Of a stretch of DNA of 64,000 nucleotides, positions 17,747 through 24,369 are shown one piece after another. The translations under genes were made by a program, and so were the position numbers. Source of the DNA: Verrucomicrobiota bacterium (GTDB lineage Bacteria > Verrucomicrobiota > Verrucomicrobiia > Opitutales > Opitutaceae); contig JACRKC010000083.1 in NCBI GenBank assembly GCA_016235555.1, positions 124,001 through 188,000 of the forward strand. Reading direction: 5' to 3'. The notes beneath the pieces are model-generated. The model worked only from the letters and a program-made list of their open reading frames with translations, had not been told where the DNA came from and ran no database searches. How positions within the stretch are numbered: the stretch's first letter is position 1; each line of letters begins with the position of its first letter.

Positions 17747-20017
17747 CTACAAACGCCCTTTGGCCGAGGCTTCGAAGTCGGAGAAGGCGGACTTCCAGCC
17801 TCGCTCTTGCACCACGTCTTCGACTCCGGATTCGGACAAAATCGACGGCAGCTTGTGCAACGCCATCGCGACGCCGATTTCAAAGCCAAGGTCGTGCATG
17901 TCTGGCCGCGGGTCGATGATGACAGCTGCTGCCAGCTGGCGCCGAGCGGATTCCTGTTCGGCATCCGGATATTCCAACTCGCGCGCCTTTGCGCCCCGGA
18001 GCACCGCCGCCCGCAGGACTGAGTCGTTGAAATGGTTGCCGAACGCACATTGCGGATCGAGGACGTGGATTTCGGGAAAATGGGAAACGAGGGTTTTTCC
18101 AGGAACGTCGGTCGTCCGCATGGTCTGAAGGGTGCTCGCCACCACGCAGAACACATCGGCCTGTGACGCCGGCTCGTCGATCAGGATGGAATTCTTCGTG
18201 AGACGCATCGCTGCCATGCCTTCGGGCATAAAGAACAGGTCCCCCATCATGGGATCGTCTCGCACTGCCGCATGCAAGCGATGGCCTCGCGCGACGCAGG
18301 CCGGTGATGCGCGGCGCGCGCGCGCCAGGAGCCGAATCAGATCCTGTTCCTGACACCAAGGGCACTCTTTCTCTTGCCAGTCTGGCAGGACCACAAACTC
18401 AACGTGACTCACCGTGTGTTGCGGGAGATGCTTCGGCGCGCGAAAGCGCAGCCGCATCATGCGAGCCTCCCAGTCGGCCCGTCTCGCCGGTCGAGCGATA
18501 CCGACCAAGTAATGAATTCTCCCATCGAAACCCAGTTCGGGTTGTCGCAGACTCGTCTGAAAGCGCGAGAGTCGGCCGCCGGTGACCGAGACGTCGTCTA
18601 CCACGATGATGCTCTCCTCCTCCTTTGTCCCGCGCAACAAGTCGGTCAGGACCCGGTCGCTGGCATCGCTCTCTTGGAGCTGCAGATCAATGTGCTGAAA
18701 CGTTGGCACCATGCGGCCGAACCGCTCAGCCAGGTTATCTTGCACCCGCTTAGCGAGGGCTTCGCCGGCCGCATGCGGAGGGCTGATGATGACCTTGGGA
18801 CAAGCCACAACGTCGCTCAATTTTTCCCGCAAGCGTTCGGTAAAACGCGAATGATCGATCACCTTTCTGAGGTCGGTGTAAATGGCGTGATGCCGGTGAC
18901 GCTGTCCGTTTGAGAGAAAGCTGTCGCGGTGAACACTGAGTAGATCGGTGTTGCGATAGGCGTTGATGAAGTCGGTTACGGCTGCAGCGGTCGCCTTGCG
19001 CACGTCCACCGCCGCACACACCACGCGAAGCGGAAAATAGGTTCGCCGATCGATCTCGATGATCGCCGGGCTGTCCCCGGCGTCCGGCGGAGGCGTCTCG
19101 AAAAACTCGAACGTCGCACCGTGGACGCCCTTCGATAAGTCACAGAGGTGCGGCACGGTTTTTGCGGGACCGAGGAGATAAAGTGATCCGAATCGGAACC
19201 GCGAGAGCGACAGTCCGATCTCCCGAATCGCTGCTTCAATCCCGTCGATAAGTGTCCCGGACATGGACGAGCTAATGAGGATGAGAGCGTTTCCCTCTTT
19301 CGCCGAAAGGGCGTGACGCAGCACGGTCTCCGTATCGGGAAGCAGGGAGCCGCGTTGATGGTATTGCGACAGCATCTCCACATTGACCCGCGCGTGCGTC
19401 ACCGGCGAATACCGCGCGAGGAGCCGCGCAGTGTTCATGGCGATGGTGGAAATGGTCCACGTCTCCGTTACGATCGCGCGGCAATCTTTGAGCCACGGCA
19501 AGAGCCAGAAGAAGAATCCGTCGATCGCGGCGCGGTTCGTTTGGACATTTCCGACCCGCAGGAAGGACCGGCAGTATTTCCCCGAAGGCGCACGAAAAAT
19601 CCTCGCTCCGGACGTCCGAAGGATCGCATTTGCTTCGGTCACGTAGTGCTCGAGTTCGACCTGGCGGATTCTCGCGATGAACTCACCGTTTCCTTCGCTG
19701 ACCAGAATCGACGGAACGCTTGGGTTTAGGTTAGTCGTCAGGCGGTGAGAAAAGTCCACCGAACCGAGGAGATGGAGCGGAAGATGGGGCACCCGCTCAA
19801 GCACTGGCGCAAGTTGTGCTGCCGCCGACTCCTCAGGAGGAAGCGCTTCGTCAACCGGGGGGCGAATCACAAGCACGTTCACCACGGTCAGATCGCTGCG
19901 CCGACTGTTGTAGAGTTCATCCGCCAACTCTTCGTAGGACACGAGCGAGGGACGGTCGACGAACAACCCAAGCAGGATGTGTTCCCCGCTGGGGAACTCG
20001 AACGTGAACGCATTCAT
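17747..20017 (-). CDS. Tandem phosphoribosyltransferase-like protein of a putative conflict module
   Basis: In this 756-residue protein, residues about 465-485 hold the PRPP-binding signature IIVVDDVSVTGG, the diagnostic loop of type I PRTases. An earlier region has a second PRTase-like fold: APSGKYCRSFLRVGN (about 143-157), then strands ending ALILISSSMSGTLIDG (about 244-259), where the acidic pair of the loop is replaced by serines, suggesting a non-catalytic or ligand-binding copy. A CPWC pair follows near residue 553, then a C-terminal alpha/beta region with no assignment. It lies 1 base after the GHKL gene and 21 before the phosphorylase gene. A nucleotide-sensing or nucleotide-modifying role is inferred. 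Confidence 0.75.
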   Translation of the reverse strand: MNAFTFEFPSGEHILLGLFVDRPSLVSYEELADELYNSRRSDLTVVNVLVIRPPVDEALPPEESAAAQLAPVLERVPHLPLHLLGSVDFSHRLTTNLNPSVPSILVSEGNGEFIARIRQVELEHYVTEANAILRTSGARIFRAPSGKYCRSFLRVGNVQTNRAAIDGFFFWLLPWLKDCRAIVTETWTISTIAMNTARLLARYSPVTHARVNVEMLSQYHQRGSLLPDTETVLRHALSAKEGNALILISSSMSGTLIDGIEAAIREIGLSLSRFRFGSLYLLGPAKTVPHLCDLSKGVHGATFEFFETPPPDAGDSPAIIEIDRRTYFPLRVVCAAVDVRKATAAAVTDFINAYRNTDLLSVHRDSFLSNGQRHRHHAIYTDLRKVIDHSRFTERLREKLSDVVACPKVIISPPHAAGEALAKRVQDNLAERFGRMVPTFQHIDLQLQESDASDRVLTDLLRGTKEEESIIVVDDVSVTGGRLSRFQTSLRQPELGFDGRIHYLVGIARPARRADWEARMMRLRFRAPKHLPQHTVSHVEFVVLPDWQEKECPWCQEQDLIRLLARARRASPACVARGHRLHAAVRDDPMMGDLFFMPEGMAAMRLTKNSILIDEPASQADVFCVVASTLQTMRTTDVPGKTLVSHFPEIHVLDPQCAFGNHFNDSVLRAAVLRGAKARELEYPDAEQESARRQLAAAVIIDPRPDMHDLGFEIGVAMALHKLPSILSESGVEDVVQERGWKSAFSDFEASAKGRL

Positions 20018-20018
20018 G

Positions 20019-21176
20019 CTAGCGCCGCAGCGGGAACAAGGCGTTGAAGTGAGTGCCCGCGACCGAAGCCGTAGCGGAGCTTTTCACCTCAGTGAGATCC
20101 ATTTGAGGCGAACCCGATTCCGCGTAGGAGCAGTAAATCCAGAATTCGCCGGTGCGGATAGAAACGAAGCCATTGAGCTCCTTTGCAGCGCGAAGGGCAC
20201 GGATGAGTCCGCCGCCTGCGCCGGGCGCGCCCTTTTTGCTGGTGAGGGTTTCGGTCAACAGCCGTTTCAGCAGCAGAAGTCGCGCAGCGCGGTCACCGGC
20301 TTCGGATTGAAAGTCGGGACGATCGATCAGAAAACGATCCAGCATGCCGAGCCCCTGATCGGAAACCGCGACCTCGTAATATTTGAGGGCCTGATGTTTC
20401 TCGTAACGCTTCCGGATATAGTCGCTCAGCTCGGGAAATCCGTCGGCATAAGGATGGAGTTGGGCGAAGTTCGGAGCGATGTGTTTGCGTAATGAAATGA
20501 ACCTCAATCCCGGGACTACCTTTTTCTTATCCGCGCGACTCCGGTTGCCGTGTTCGTAGCCATTCTGGTAAAGTTCGAACACGTAACCGGCGAGTTCCCG
20601 ATCCGGGGAGTTGTCCTCGAACAATTCCATGGTCGCGTGTGATCGATCGCGATCGAGGTCCCGGCGCTTGATCGACGTGAATTCATCGACGAATCGCTTT
20701 TTGTTATAGACTAGACCCGCGAGGGCCAACGGCTCGCTGAAGCTAGGATCAATCGAGCAGAACGAGAGCGCGGTCCCGGTGAATTCACGGCTTGAGGGAT
20801 TGTTTGGCTCGAGGATGCCACCGTCGTGCGCCACTGCTGCGGTGACGTCGCTGCCGGTGAAAGGCGGACGAGCGTCATGTTCGTTGGAAATTTCTTGAGC
20901 GTAAACTGCGGAGGCGAGATGTCCCACCGACGATCGGAAGACGACGTTGAGGTCGCCCGCTGCCCATAAATGATACCAATCGCGCACGCGAACGGCCCGT
21001 CGTTGGACGGCGGTGGCGAAGAAAGCAGCCACCCGGCTCTGTTTGAAGAAATGGGCGTTGAGGTTCCGGGCCAGCCTGATGATGAGCACCGCTCCTTCCG
21101 GTTCGGCGTTCAAGCGCGCAATCGCTTCCTCCAGTTTCGCGAGGTTGTCGCCGGTTTGAATATCGATCGTTTTCAT
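20019..21176 (-). CDS. Stand-alone GHKL-type ATPase of a putative conflict module
   Basis: The C-terminal half of this 385-residue protein is a histidine-kinase-like ATPase fold: N box ELAGYVFELYQNGYEHGN (194-211), G1 box SDQGLGM (272-278) and G2 box GAPGAGGGL (316-324). There is no phospho-acceptor histidine domain, receiver or membrane segment, so it is not a sensor kinase; GyrB/Hsp90/MORC-like conformational ATPases are better analogues. The N-terminal 150 residues are unassigned, with a STAS-like feel only. The ATG has a good GAGG seven bases upstream. It is the first gene of the cargo; a short inverted repeat CTAAC-N6-GTTAG lies upstream. Confidence 0.8.
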   Translation of the reverse strand: MKTIDIQTGDNLAKLEEAIARLNAEPEGAVLIIRLARNLNAHFFKQSRVAAFFATAVQRRAVRVRDWYHLWAAGDLNVVFRSSVGHLASAVYAQEISNEHDARPPFTGSDVTAAVAHDGGILEPNNPSSREFTGTALSFCSIDPSFSEPLALAGLVYNKKRFVDEFTSIKRRDLDRDRSHATMELFEDNSPDRELAGYVFELYQNGYEHGNRSRADKKKVVPGLRFISLRKHIAPNFAQLHPYADGFPELSDYIRKRYEKHQALKYYEVAVSDQGLGMLDRFLIDRPDFQSEAGDRAARLLLLKRLLTETLTSKKGAPGAGGGLIRALRAAKELNGFVSIRTGEFWIYCSYAESGSPQMDLTEVKSSATASVAGTHFNALFPLRR

Positions 21177-21344
21177 TTGGTTTCCTCAAACGTGCCGAAA
21201 GTTCTAGCTAACACTCTGGTTAGGAATTCAAACACGCGCGCCTCCTTCGCCTCAAGGCGCTTTTCCGGCATCAGAAGTCCGCCGTCAACGGTAGCAGGCT
21301 GTCCGGCGAAAGCCGTATGCGGCGAGGTTCTTCGGATCGTGATG

Positions 21345-21460
21345 CCGGCCGCCGGTGGGCACCGTCAGGTTCCGCCTACGATTGGGGCGGTGTATCCGCT
21401 GACGCACCGGGCCGTTTATCGGCAGCGCGGGTCTTGCGCACTTCGCGCTGCATCGCTTCG
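21345..21460. repeat. Right copy of the ~110-bp cargo-flanking direct repeat
   Basis: This is the counterpart of 15176-15288. It includes the true 3' end and stop of the ORF6C-like gene and the hairpin CCGCC-N9-GGCGG just after it. Differences from the left copy are scattered substitutions, including in coding positions, so the duplication is not recent or came from a related element. Confidence 0.85.
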
Positions 21461-22272
21461 GAGAGTGTCTTGAGCTGAATCGGACCGAGTTCCTTCAACG
21501 AAGAGAGCGATTTCTTGAGCGCCAGCTTTTCGAGCGCGAACTCGTAGACTTGAGGCTTTTCCCAATCCAGTTCGCGCGCCCGGCTCCAGATGCCGCGAAA
21601 GAAATCGTTCTTGTAAGCGACGGGATTGCGACTGCGCAGACGGGAGCGGTTAATCGCGCGTTGCTCCTTGAGGAACGCCGCAGCTTTGTCGAAATCGCCG
21701 CGCTCGATCAGCAGATAGGAACTTTTGTTGAACTGGCGCTGGAGCATCCGGTGCACCTTTTTGTAGTTGGGCTTGCCGTCCTCACCAGCCAGCCGGGTCG
21801 CCAATTCGTTGATCAACGGTTCCAGCCGGTCCTTCTGTTCGCCACTCAAGTGCCGCTCATCGGGAGTGATTGCATTTTTATGGACGTGTTTTTCAGTGTT
21901 GATGATGTCCCGGGCGGCCACTTGGACGCGGTGCCCGCGCCCTTTGACCCGCACGTCCTGCCGAATCGTGGGCTCAGCCGGCGGCAGCATCTTCGCGAGA
22001 TGCTGGAGGAGGTGCATCAACTCGAGATCGTCCTCGAATTTGGTTTCTGCAATCTCCTCTATGAGGACGGCCTTGCGCGCCGGCGACTCGGGTTTTTCCG
22101 TCGCCTTTTCAAGTGCGTCCACCGCGTCGGGTTTACCGCTAAGTTTTCCCTGGAAGCGAGCTTTCGCCGCGGCGTAGAGATCTTTCAATCCCTGCGCCGC
22201 TAGGTTTTCGACCGGTTTCTTCAAAACGGAGGCTGCACGCAGCAACGCGCTTACTATGGTTTCGCTAGTCAT
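21376..22272 (-). CDS. ORF6C-like element protein of unknown function
   Basis: This 298-residue protein has three parts. The N-terminal helical part (about 1-60) has the ALLRAASVLKKP...LKDLYAAAKARF pattern common in element-borne adaptor proteins. A short linker contains GHRVQVAARDIINTEKHV, reminiscent of 'QVAGRDI' motifs that occur in amyloid-like or adaptor segments. The domain about 150-225 resembles ORF6C (YKKVHRMLQRQFNKSSYLLI), found in phage and mobile-element regulators. It is part of the minus-strand backbone operon downstream of the AAA+ gene. Its 3' end is duplicated beyond the cargo. Function is unknown. Confidence 0.6.
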   Translation of the reverse strand: MTSETIVSALLRAASVLKKPVENLAAQGLKDLYAAAKARFQGKLSGKPDAVDALEKATEKPESPARKAVLIEEIAETKFEDDLELMHLLQHLAKMLPPAEPTIRQDVRVKGRGHRVQVAARDIINTEKHVHKNAITPDERHLSGEQKDRLEPLINELATRLAGEDGKPNYKKVHRMLQRQFNKSSYLLIERGDFDKAAAFLKEQRAINRSRLRSRNPVAYKNDFFRGIWSRARELDWEKPQVYEFALEKLALKKSLSSLKELGPIQLKTLSEAMQREVRKTRAADKRPGASADTPPQS

Positions 22273-22335
22273 CGGCGAGAGATTGGGGGTTTCGCATAAT
22301 GGGCGACTGGCATCGAGTCGGGCGTCCGGAGCATT

Positions 22336-23232
22336 CTAGCGGACGAGGAGATTTCGACCCGATTCGTTCACCGTGATCGTTCCCTTGCATGTGCCTTGGC
22401 GGAACAGTTCTCGCACGACGGCATCGCGCACGTGTTTCTCCACCGCCTGCCGCAATGGCCGGGCGCCGAGGTGGGGATGAAACCCCTCGCGCACCAAGAA
22501 TTCCAACGCTTCGCGTGACACGGTCACATCGTAGCCCAGCCCGCGCAGCCGCGCGGTTTCGTCTGCGAGGCGCAGCGCGCAAATCTCGCGCTGCACCTCG
22601 GGTGCCAGTCGGCGGAACACCCACTTTTCCTCAATGCGGCCCACAAATTCCGGCCGTAGAGTCTGGTTCACCAGCCGGAGGACCGTCTGCTCAACGCTCG
22701 CGAAGCGCGAATGCTCCATCCGCATCGACTCGGCACCGCCAATGTTAGAACTGAAAGCGATGTAGAATCCCGCGGTCGAAATCCGTTCACCCGTCGCGAC
22801 CGTCACGTGTCCGGGATCGAGGAGCTGGAGAAACAAGTCCCATAGGCGGGCGTGGGCCTTTTCGAGTTCATCAAAGAGGAGAATGCCGCGGACCCGGCCG
22901 CGCATCGCCCGGCCGAACGCGCCGCAGTCACTGGCATTGGAACCAAGGAACAATTCCACGGCATCGGCGCGAGCGTAGTCGGAAAGATCGAAGCGGCACA
23001 CCTGACCGGCCCCGAACAGATACTCCCCGCAGCAGAGCATGAGTTCGGTTTTACCGGTGCCAGTCGGTCCCACGAGCAGGAACGAACTTTTCGGCCGGTC
23101 GGTCGCGGCGAGGCCAAGTTCGCCGCGATGAAAGGCCGCCGCCGCGGCTGGCAACACGTGCTCCTGGCCGCGTAGGCGACTGCGCAGATGCGCCTCCAGT
23201 CCGGCCAAACGCTCGCGGAATTTTTCGTTCAT
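22336..23232 (-). CDS. Clp/Hsp100-type AAA+ ATPase, single module
   Basis: This protein of about 298 residues matches the second AAA+ module of ClpA/ClpB. It has Walker A GPTGTGKTE, Walker B GILLFDELEKAH, sensor-1 AFSSNIGG, and the C-terminal small domain with sensor-2 HLGARPLRQAVEKHV. No N-domain, first AAA+ module or ClpP-binding loop is present. The ATG chosen overlaps the upstream stop by 4 bases (ATGA); a GTG 18 bases earlier is possible. In conjugative elements such single Clp-like ATPases are of unknown role; assembly or disassembly of the transfer machine is a guess. Confidence 0.85.
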   Translation of the reverse strand: MNEKFRERLAGLEAHLRSRLRGQEHVLPAAAAAFHRGELGLAATDRPKSSFLLVGPTGTGKTELMLCCGEYLFGAGQVCRFDLSDYARADAVELFLGSNASDCGAFGRAMRGRVRGILLFDELEKAHARLWDLFLQLLDPGHVTVATGERISTAGFYIAFSSNIGGAESMRMEHSRFASVEQTVLRLVNQTLRPEFVGRIEEKWVFRRLAPEVQREICALRLADETARLRGLGYDVTVSREALEFLVREGFHPHLGARPLRQAVEKHVRDAVVRELFRQGTCKGTITVNESGRNLLVR

Positions 23233-23675
23233 GCCTTCGGCGCCTGCCACCGCAGCGCTCGGCCGTCGGGGAATTTATTCCAGTATGATTTTATCACGGC
23301 TTCGAGTTTCTCGATGGGAAGTTCCGCCATGATGAGGCCGCGCACCAGCGTGCCGCGGCTCACCTTCAGATCGATCTTCTTCAAGCGTTCGGCGACCCGT
23401 TCCAGCTTTTCCAAATCTTTCGGCGCGAGCCGCACGGGGGCAAATTCAGTGACGTTGCCGAGTTCGTTCGTGGGCGACCGCTCGTCCATGTCGCGCAAAA
23501 TGCCGCGCGCGAGGATCGCATTCTCCGGCGTCTCATGCACGAGCGCGCGAATAATATCCGTGCGGTCGGCGATCGTGTCGCGTTTGCGCAGCGCGGTTTC
23601 GAGGCGCTGCAACTCGCGGGAAGTCTCCGCGTAGAATGGAAAACTGGTGCGGACGCTGAGGGGGGCGGTGCTCAC
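23229..23675 (-). CDS. Likely ribbon-helix-helix regulator divergent from the T4SS operon
   Basis: The protein is 148 residues if started at GTG, where the frame leaves the operator region; a longer reading back into the opposite gene is unlikely. Residues about 105-125 (IDLKVSRGTLVRGLIMAEL) have the strand-helix-helix pattern of RHH or MetJ-type DNA-binding proteins. The N-terminal two-thirds are helical and charged. It is transcribed away from the VirB operon across a 9-bp inverted repeat. Autoregulation and repression of mating-pore genes is the natural hypothesis. Confidence 0.65.
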   Translation of the reverse strand: MSTAPLSVRTSFPFYAETSRELQRLETALRKRDTIADRTDIIRALVHETPENAILARGILRDMDERSPTNELGNVTEFAPVRLAPKDLEKLERVAERLKKIDLKVSRGTLVRGLIMAELPIEKLEAVIKSYWNKFPDGRALRWQAPKA

Positions 23676-23689
23676 AAAGAAAAGGTAAT

Positions 23690-23732
23690 GGCATTGGAAT
23701 GCTTGACAAGCTCCGAAATCCAATGCCAATAT
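23690..23732 (+). promoter_or_regulatory. T4SS promoter with palindromic operator, probably leaderless
   Basis: GGCATTGGA (23690-23698) and its exact inverse TCCAATGCC (23719-23727) flank a TTGACA (23703-23708). CAATAT (23727-23732) follows 18 bases after the -35. The ATG of the pilin gene begins 7 bases after the -10 element, so the transcript probably starts at or next to the start codon. The left arm lies in TAATGGCATTGGAA, identical to the site in the processing-operon promoter. Confidence 0.65.
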
Positions 23733-23738
23733 GTCCGC

Positions 23739-24038
23739 ATGCTGAACCTGTGGACCAAAGTCGCCGCCCGCTCCGCGAATTTTCCAGCCGCGCTCCCGCT
23801 GGCGCAAATCCAGCAGCTAAAGGACGGCTTCGGCCTGGCGCTCGCGGTGCTCCTGATGTTCGGGTTCTTCTGGGGGATCATCAAAATCTGGGCCGGAGCC
23901 AATGCCATTAGCAAAGGCGACCCGGACGGCAAGGCGGGCATTGTCGCCGGAATCATCATCGCCGGGGCGGTGAGCATCATGACGGCGCTCTTCGCGATCT
24001 TCGGCCTGCAGGATGCCGTGGTGGCGCCGCGTTTCTAA
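23739..24038 (+). CDS. VirB2/TrbC-like conjugative pilin
   Basis: This 99-residue protein has two hydrophobic helices (about 32-50 LALAVLLMFGFFWGIIKIW and 66-85 AGIVAGIIIAGAVSIMTALF), the hairpin layout of VirB2/TrbC pilins. The signal region is unusually short and no clear signal-peptidase site is visible. It is the first gene of the mating-pore operon and is followed after 7 bases by the VirB3-like gene. The chosen ATG is supported by promoter spacing rather than by a Shine-Dalgarno. Confidence 0.8.
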   Translation: MLNLWTKVAARSANFPAALPLAQIQQLKDGFGLALAVLLMFGFFWGIIKIWAGANAISKGDPDGKAGIVAGIIIAGAVSIMTALFAIFGLQDAVVAPRF

Positions 24039-24045
24039 CCATCCC

Positions 24046-24369
24046 ATGGAACTGCGGCACACCGACACCAATGCGGCGGACGATTCGCGCGGGCGCGCGT
24101 TCGGACTCGACGGCGATCTTTACCTTCCCGTCGTGATCGCGGCCCTGCTCTCGCTGGCGTTGGGCGCACTGCTCGCCCTGTGGCTGCACGCGGGTTGGCT
24201 GATCGCCAGTGCGGTCGCGGCACTCCCCATCGGCCTCACGTTGTTTTGGGCTGTGGCACTCAAGCACGGCCGGCCGCCGGGCCACGACCGCGACTGGCTC
24301 GATCAAAAGCTTGGGGGTGGCGACTTCACGCGGGACCGCACCGCACAACGGGGGTTGCTCGACGCATGA
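24046..24369 (+). CDS. VirB3/TrbD-like inner-membrane protein
   Basis: This 107-residue protein has two adjacent membrane helices (about 26-68) and a soluble C-terminal tail (HDRDWLDQKLGGGDF). Size, topology and position immediately before the VirB4 ATPase match VirB3/TrbD, which tethers VirB4 to the membrane. The stop overlaps the VirB4 start by 4 bases. Confidence 0.8.
   Translation: MELRHTDTNAADDSRGRAFGLDGDLYLPVVIAALLSLALGALLALWLHAGWLIASAVAALPIGLTLFWAVALKHGRPPGHDRDWLDQKLGGGDFTRDRTAQRGLLDA

Noticed and set aside
20019-21176. Two-component sensor kinase
   Set aside because: The ATPase boxes are present, but there is no phospho-acceptor His domain, membrane segment or partner response regulator.
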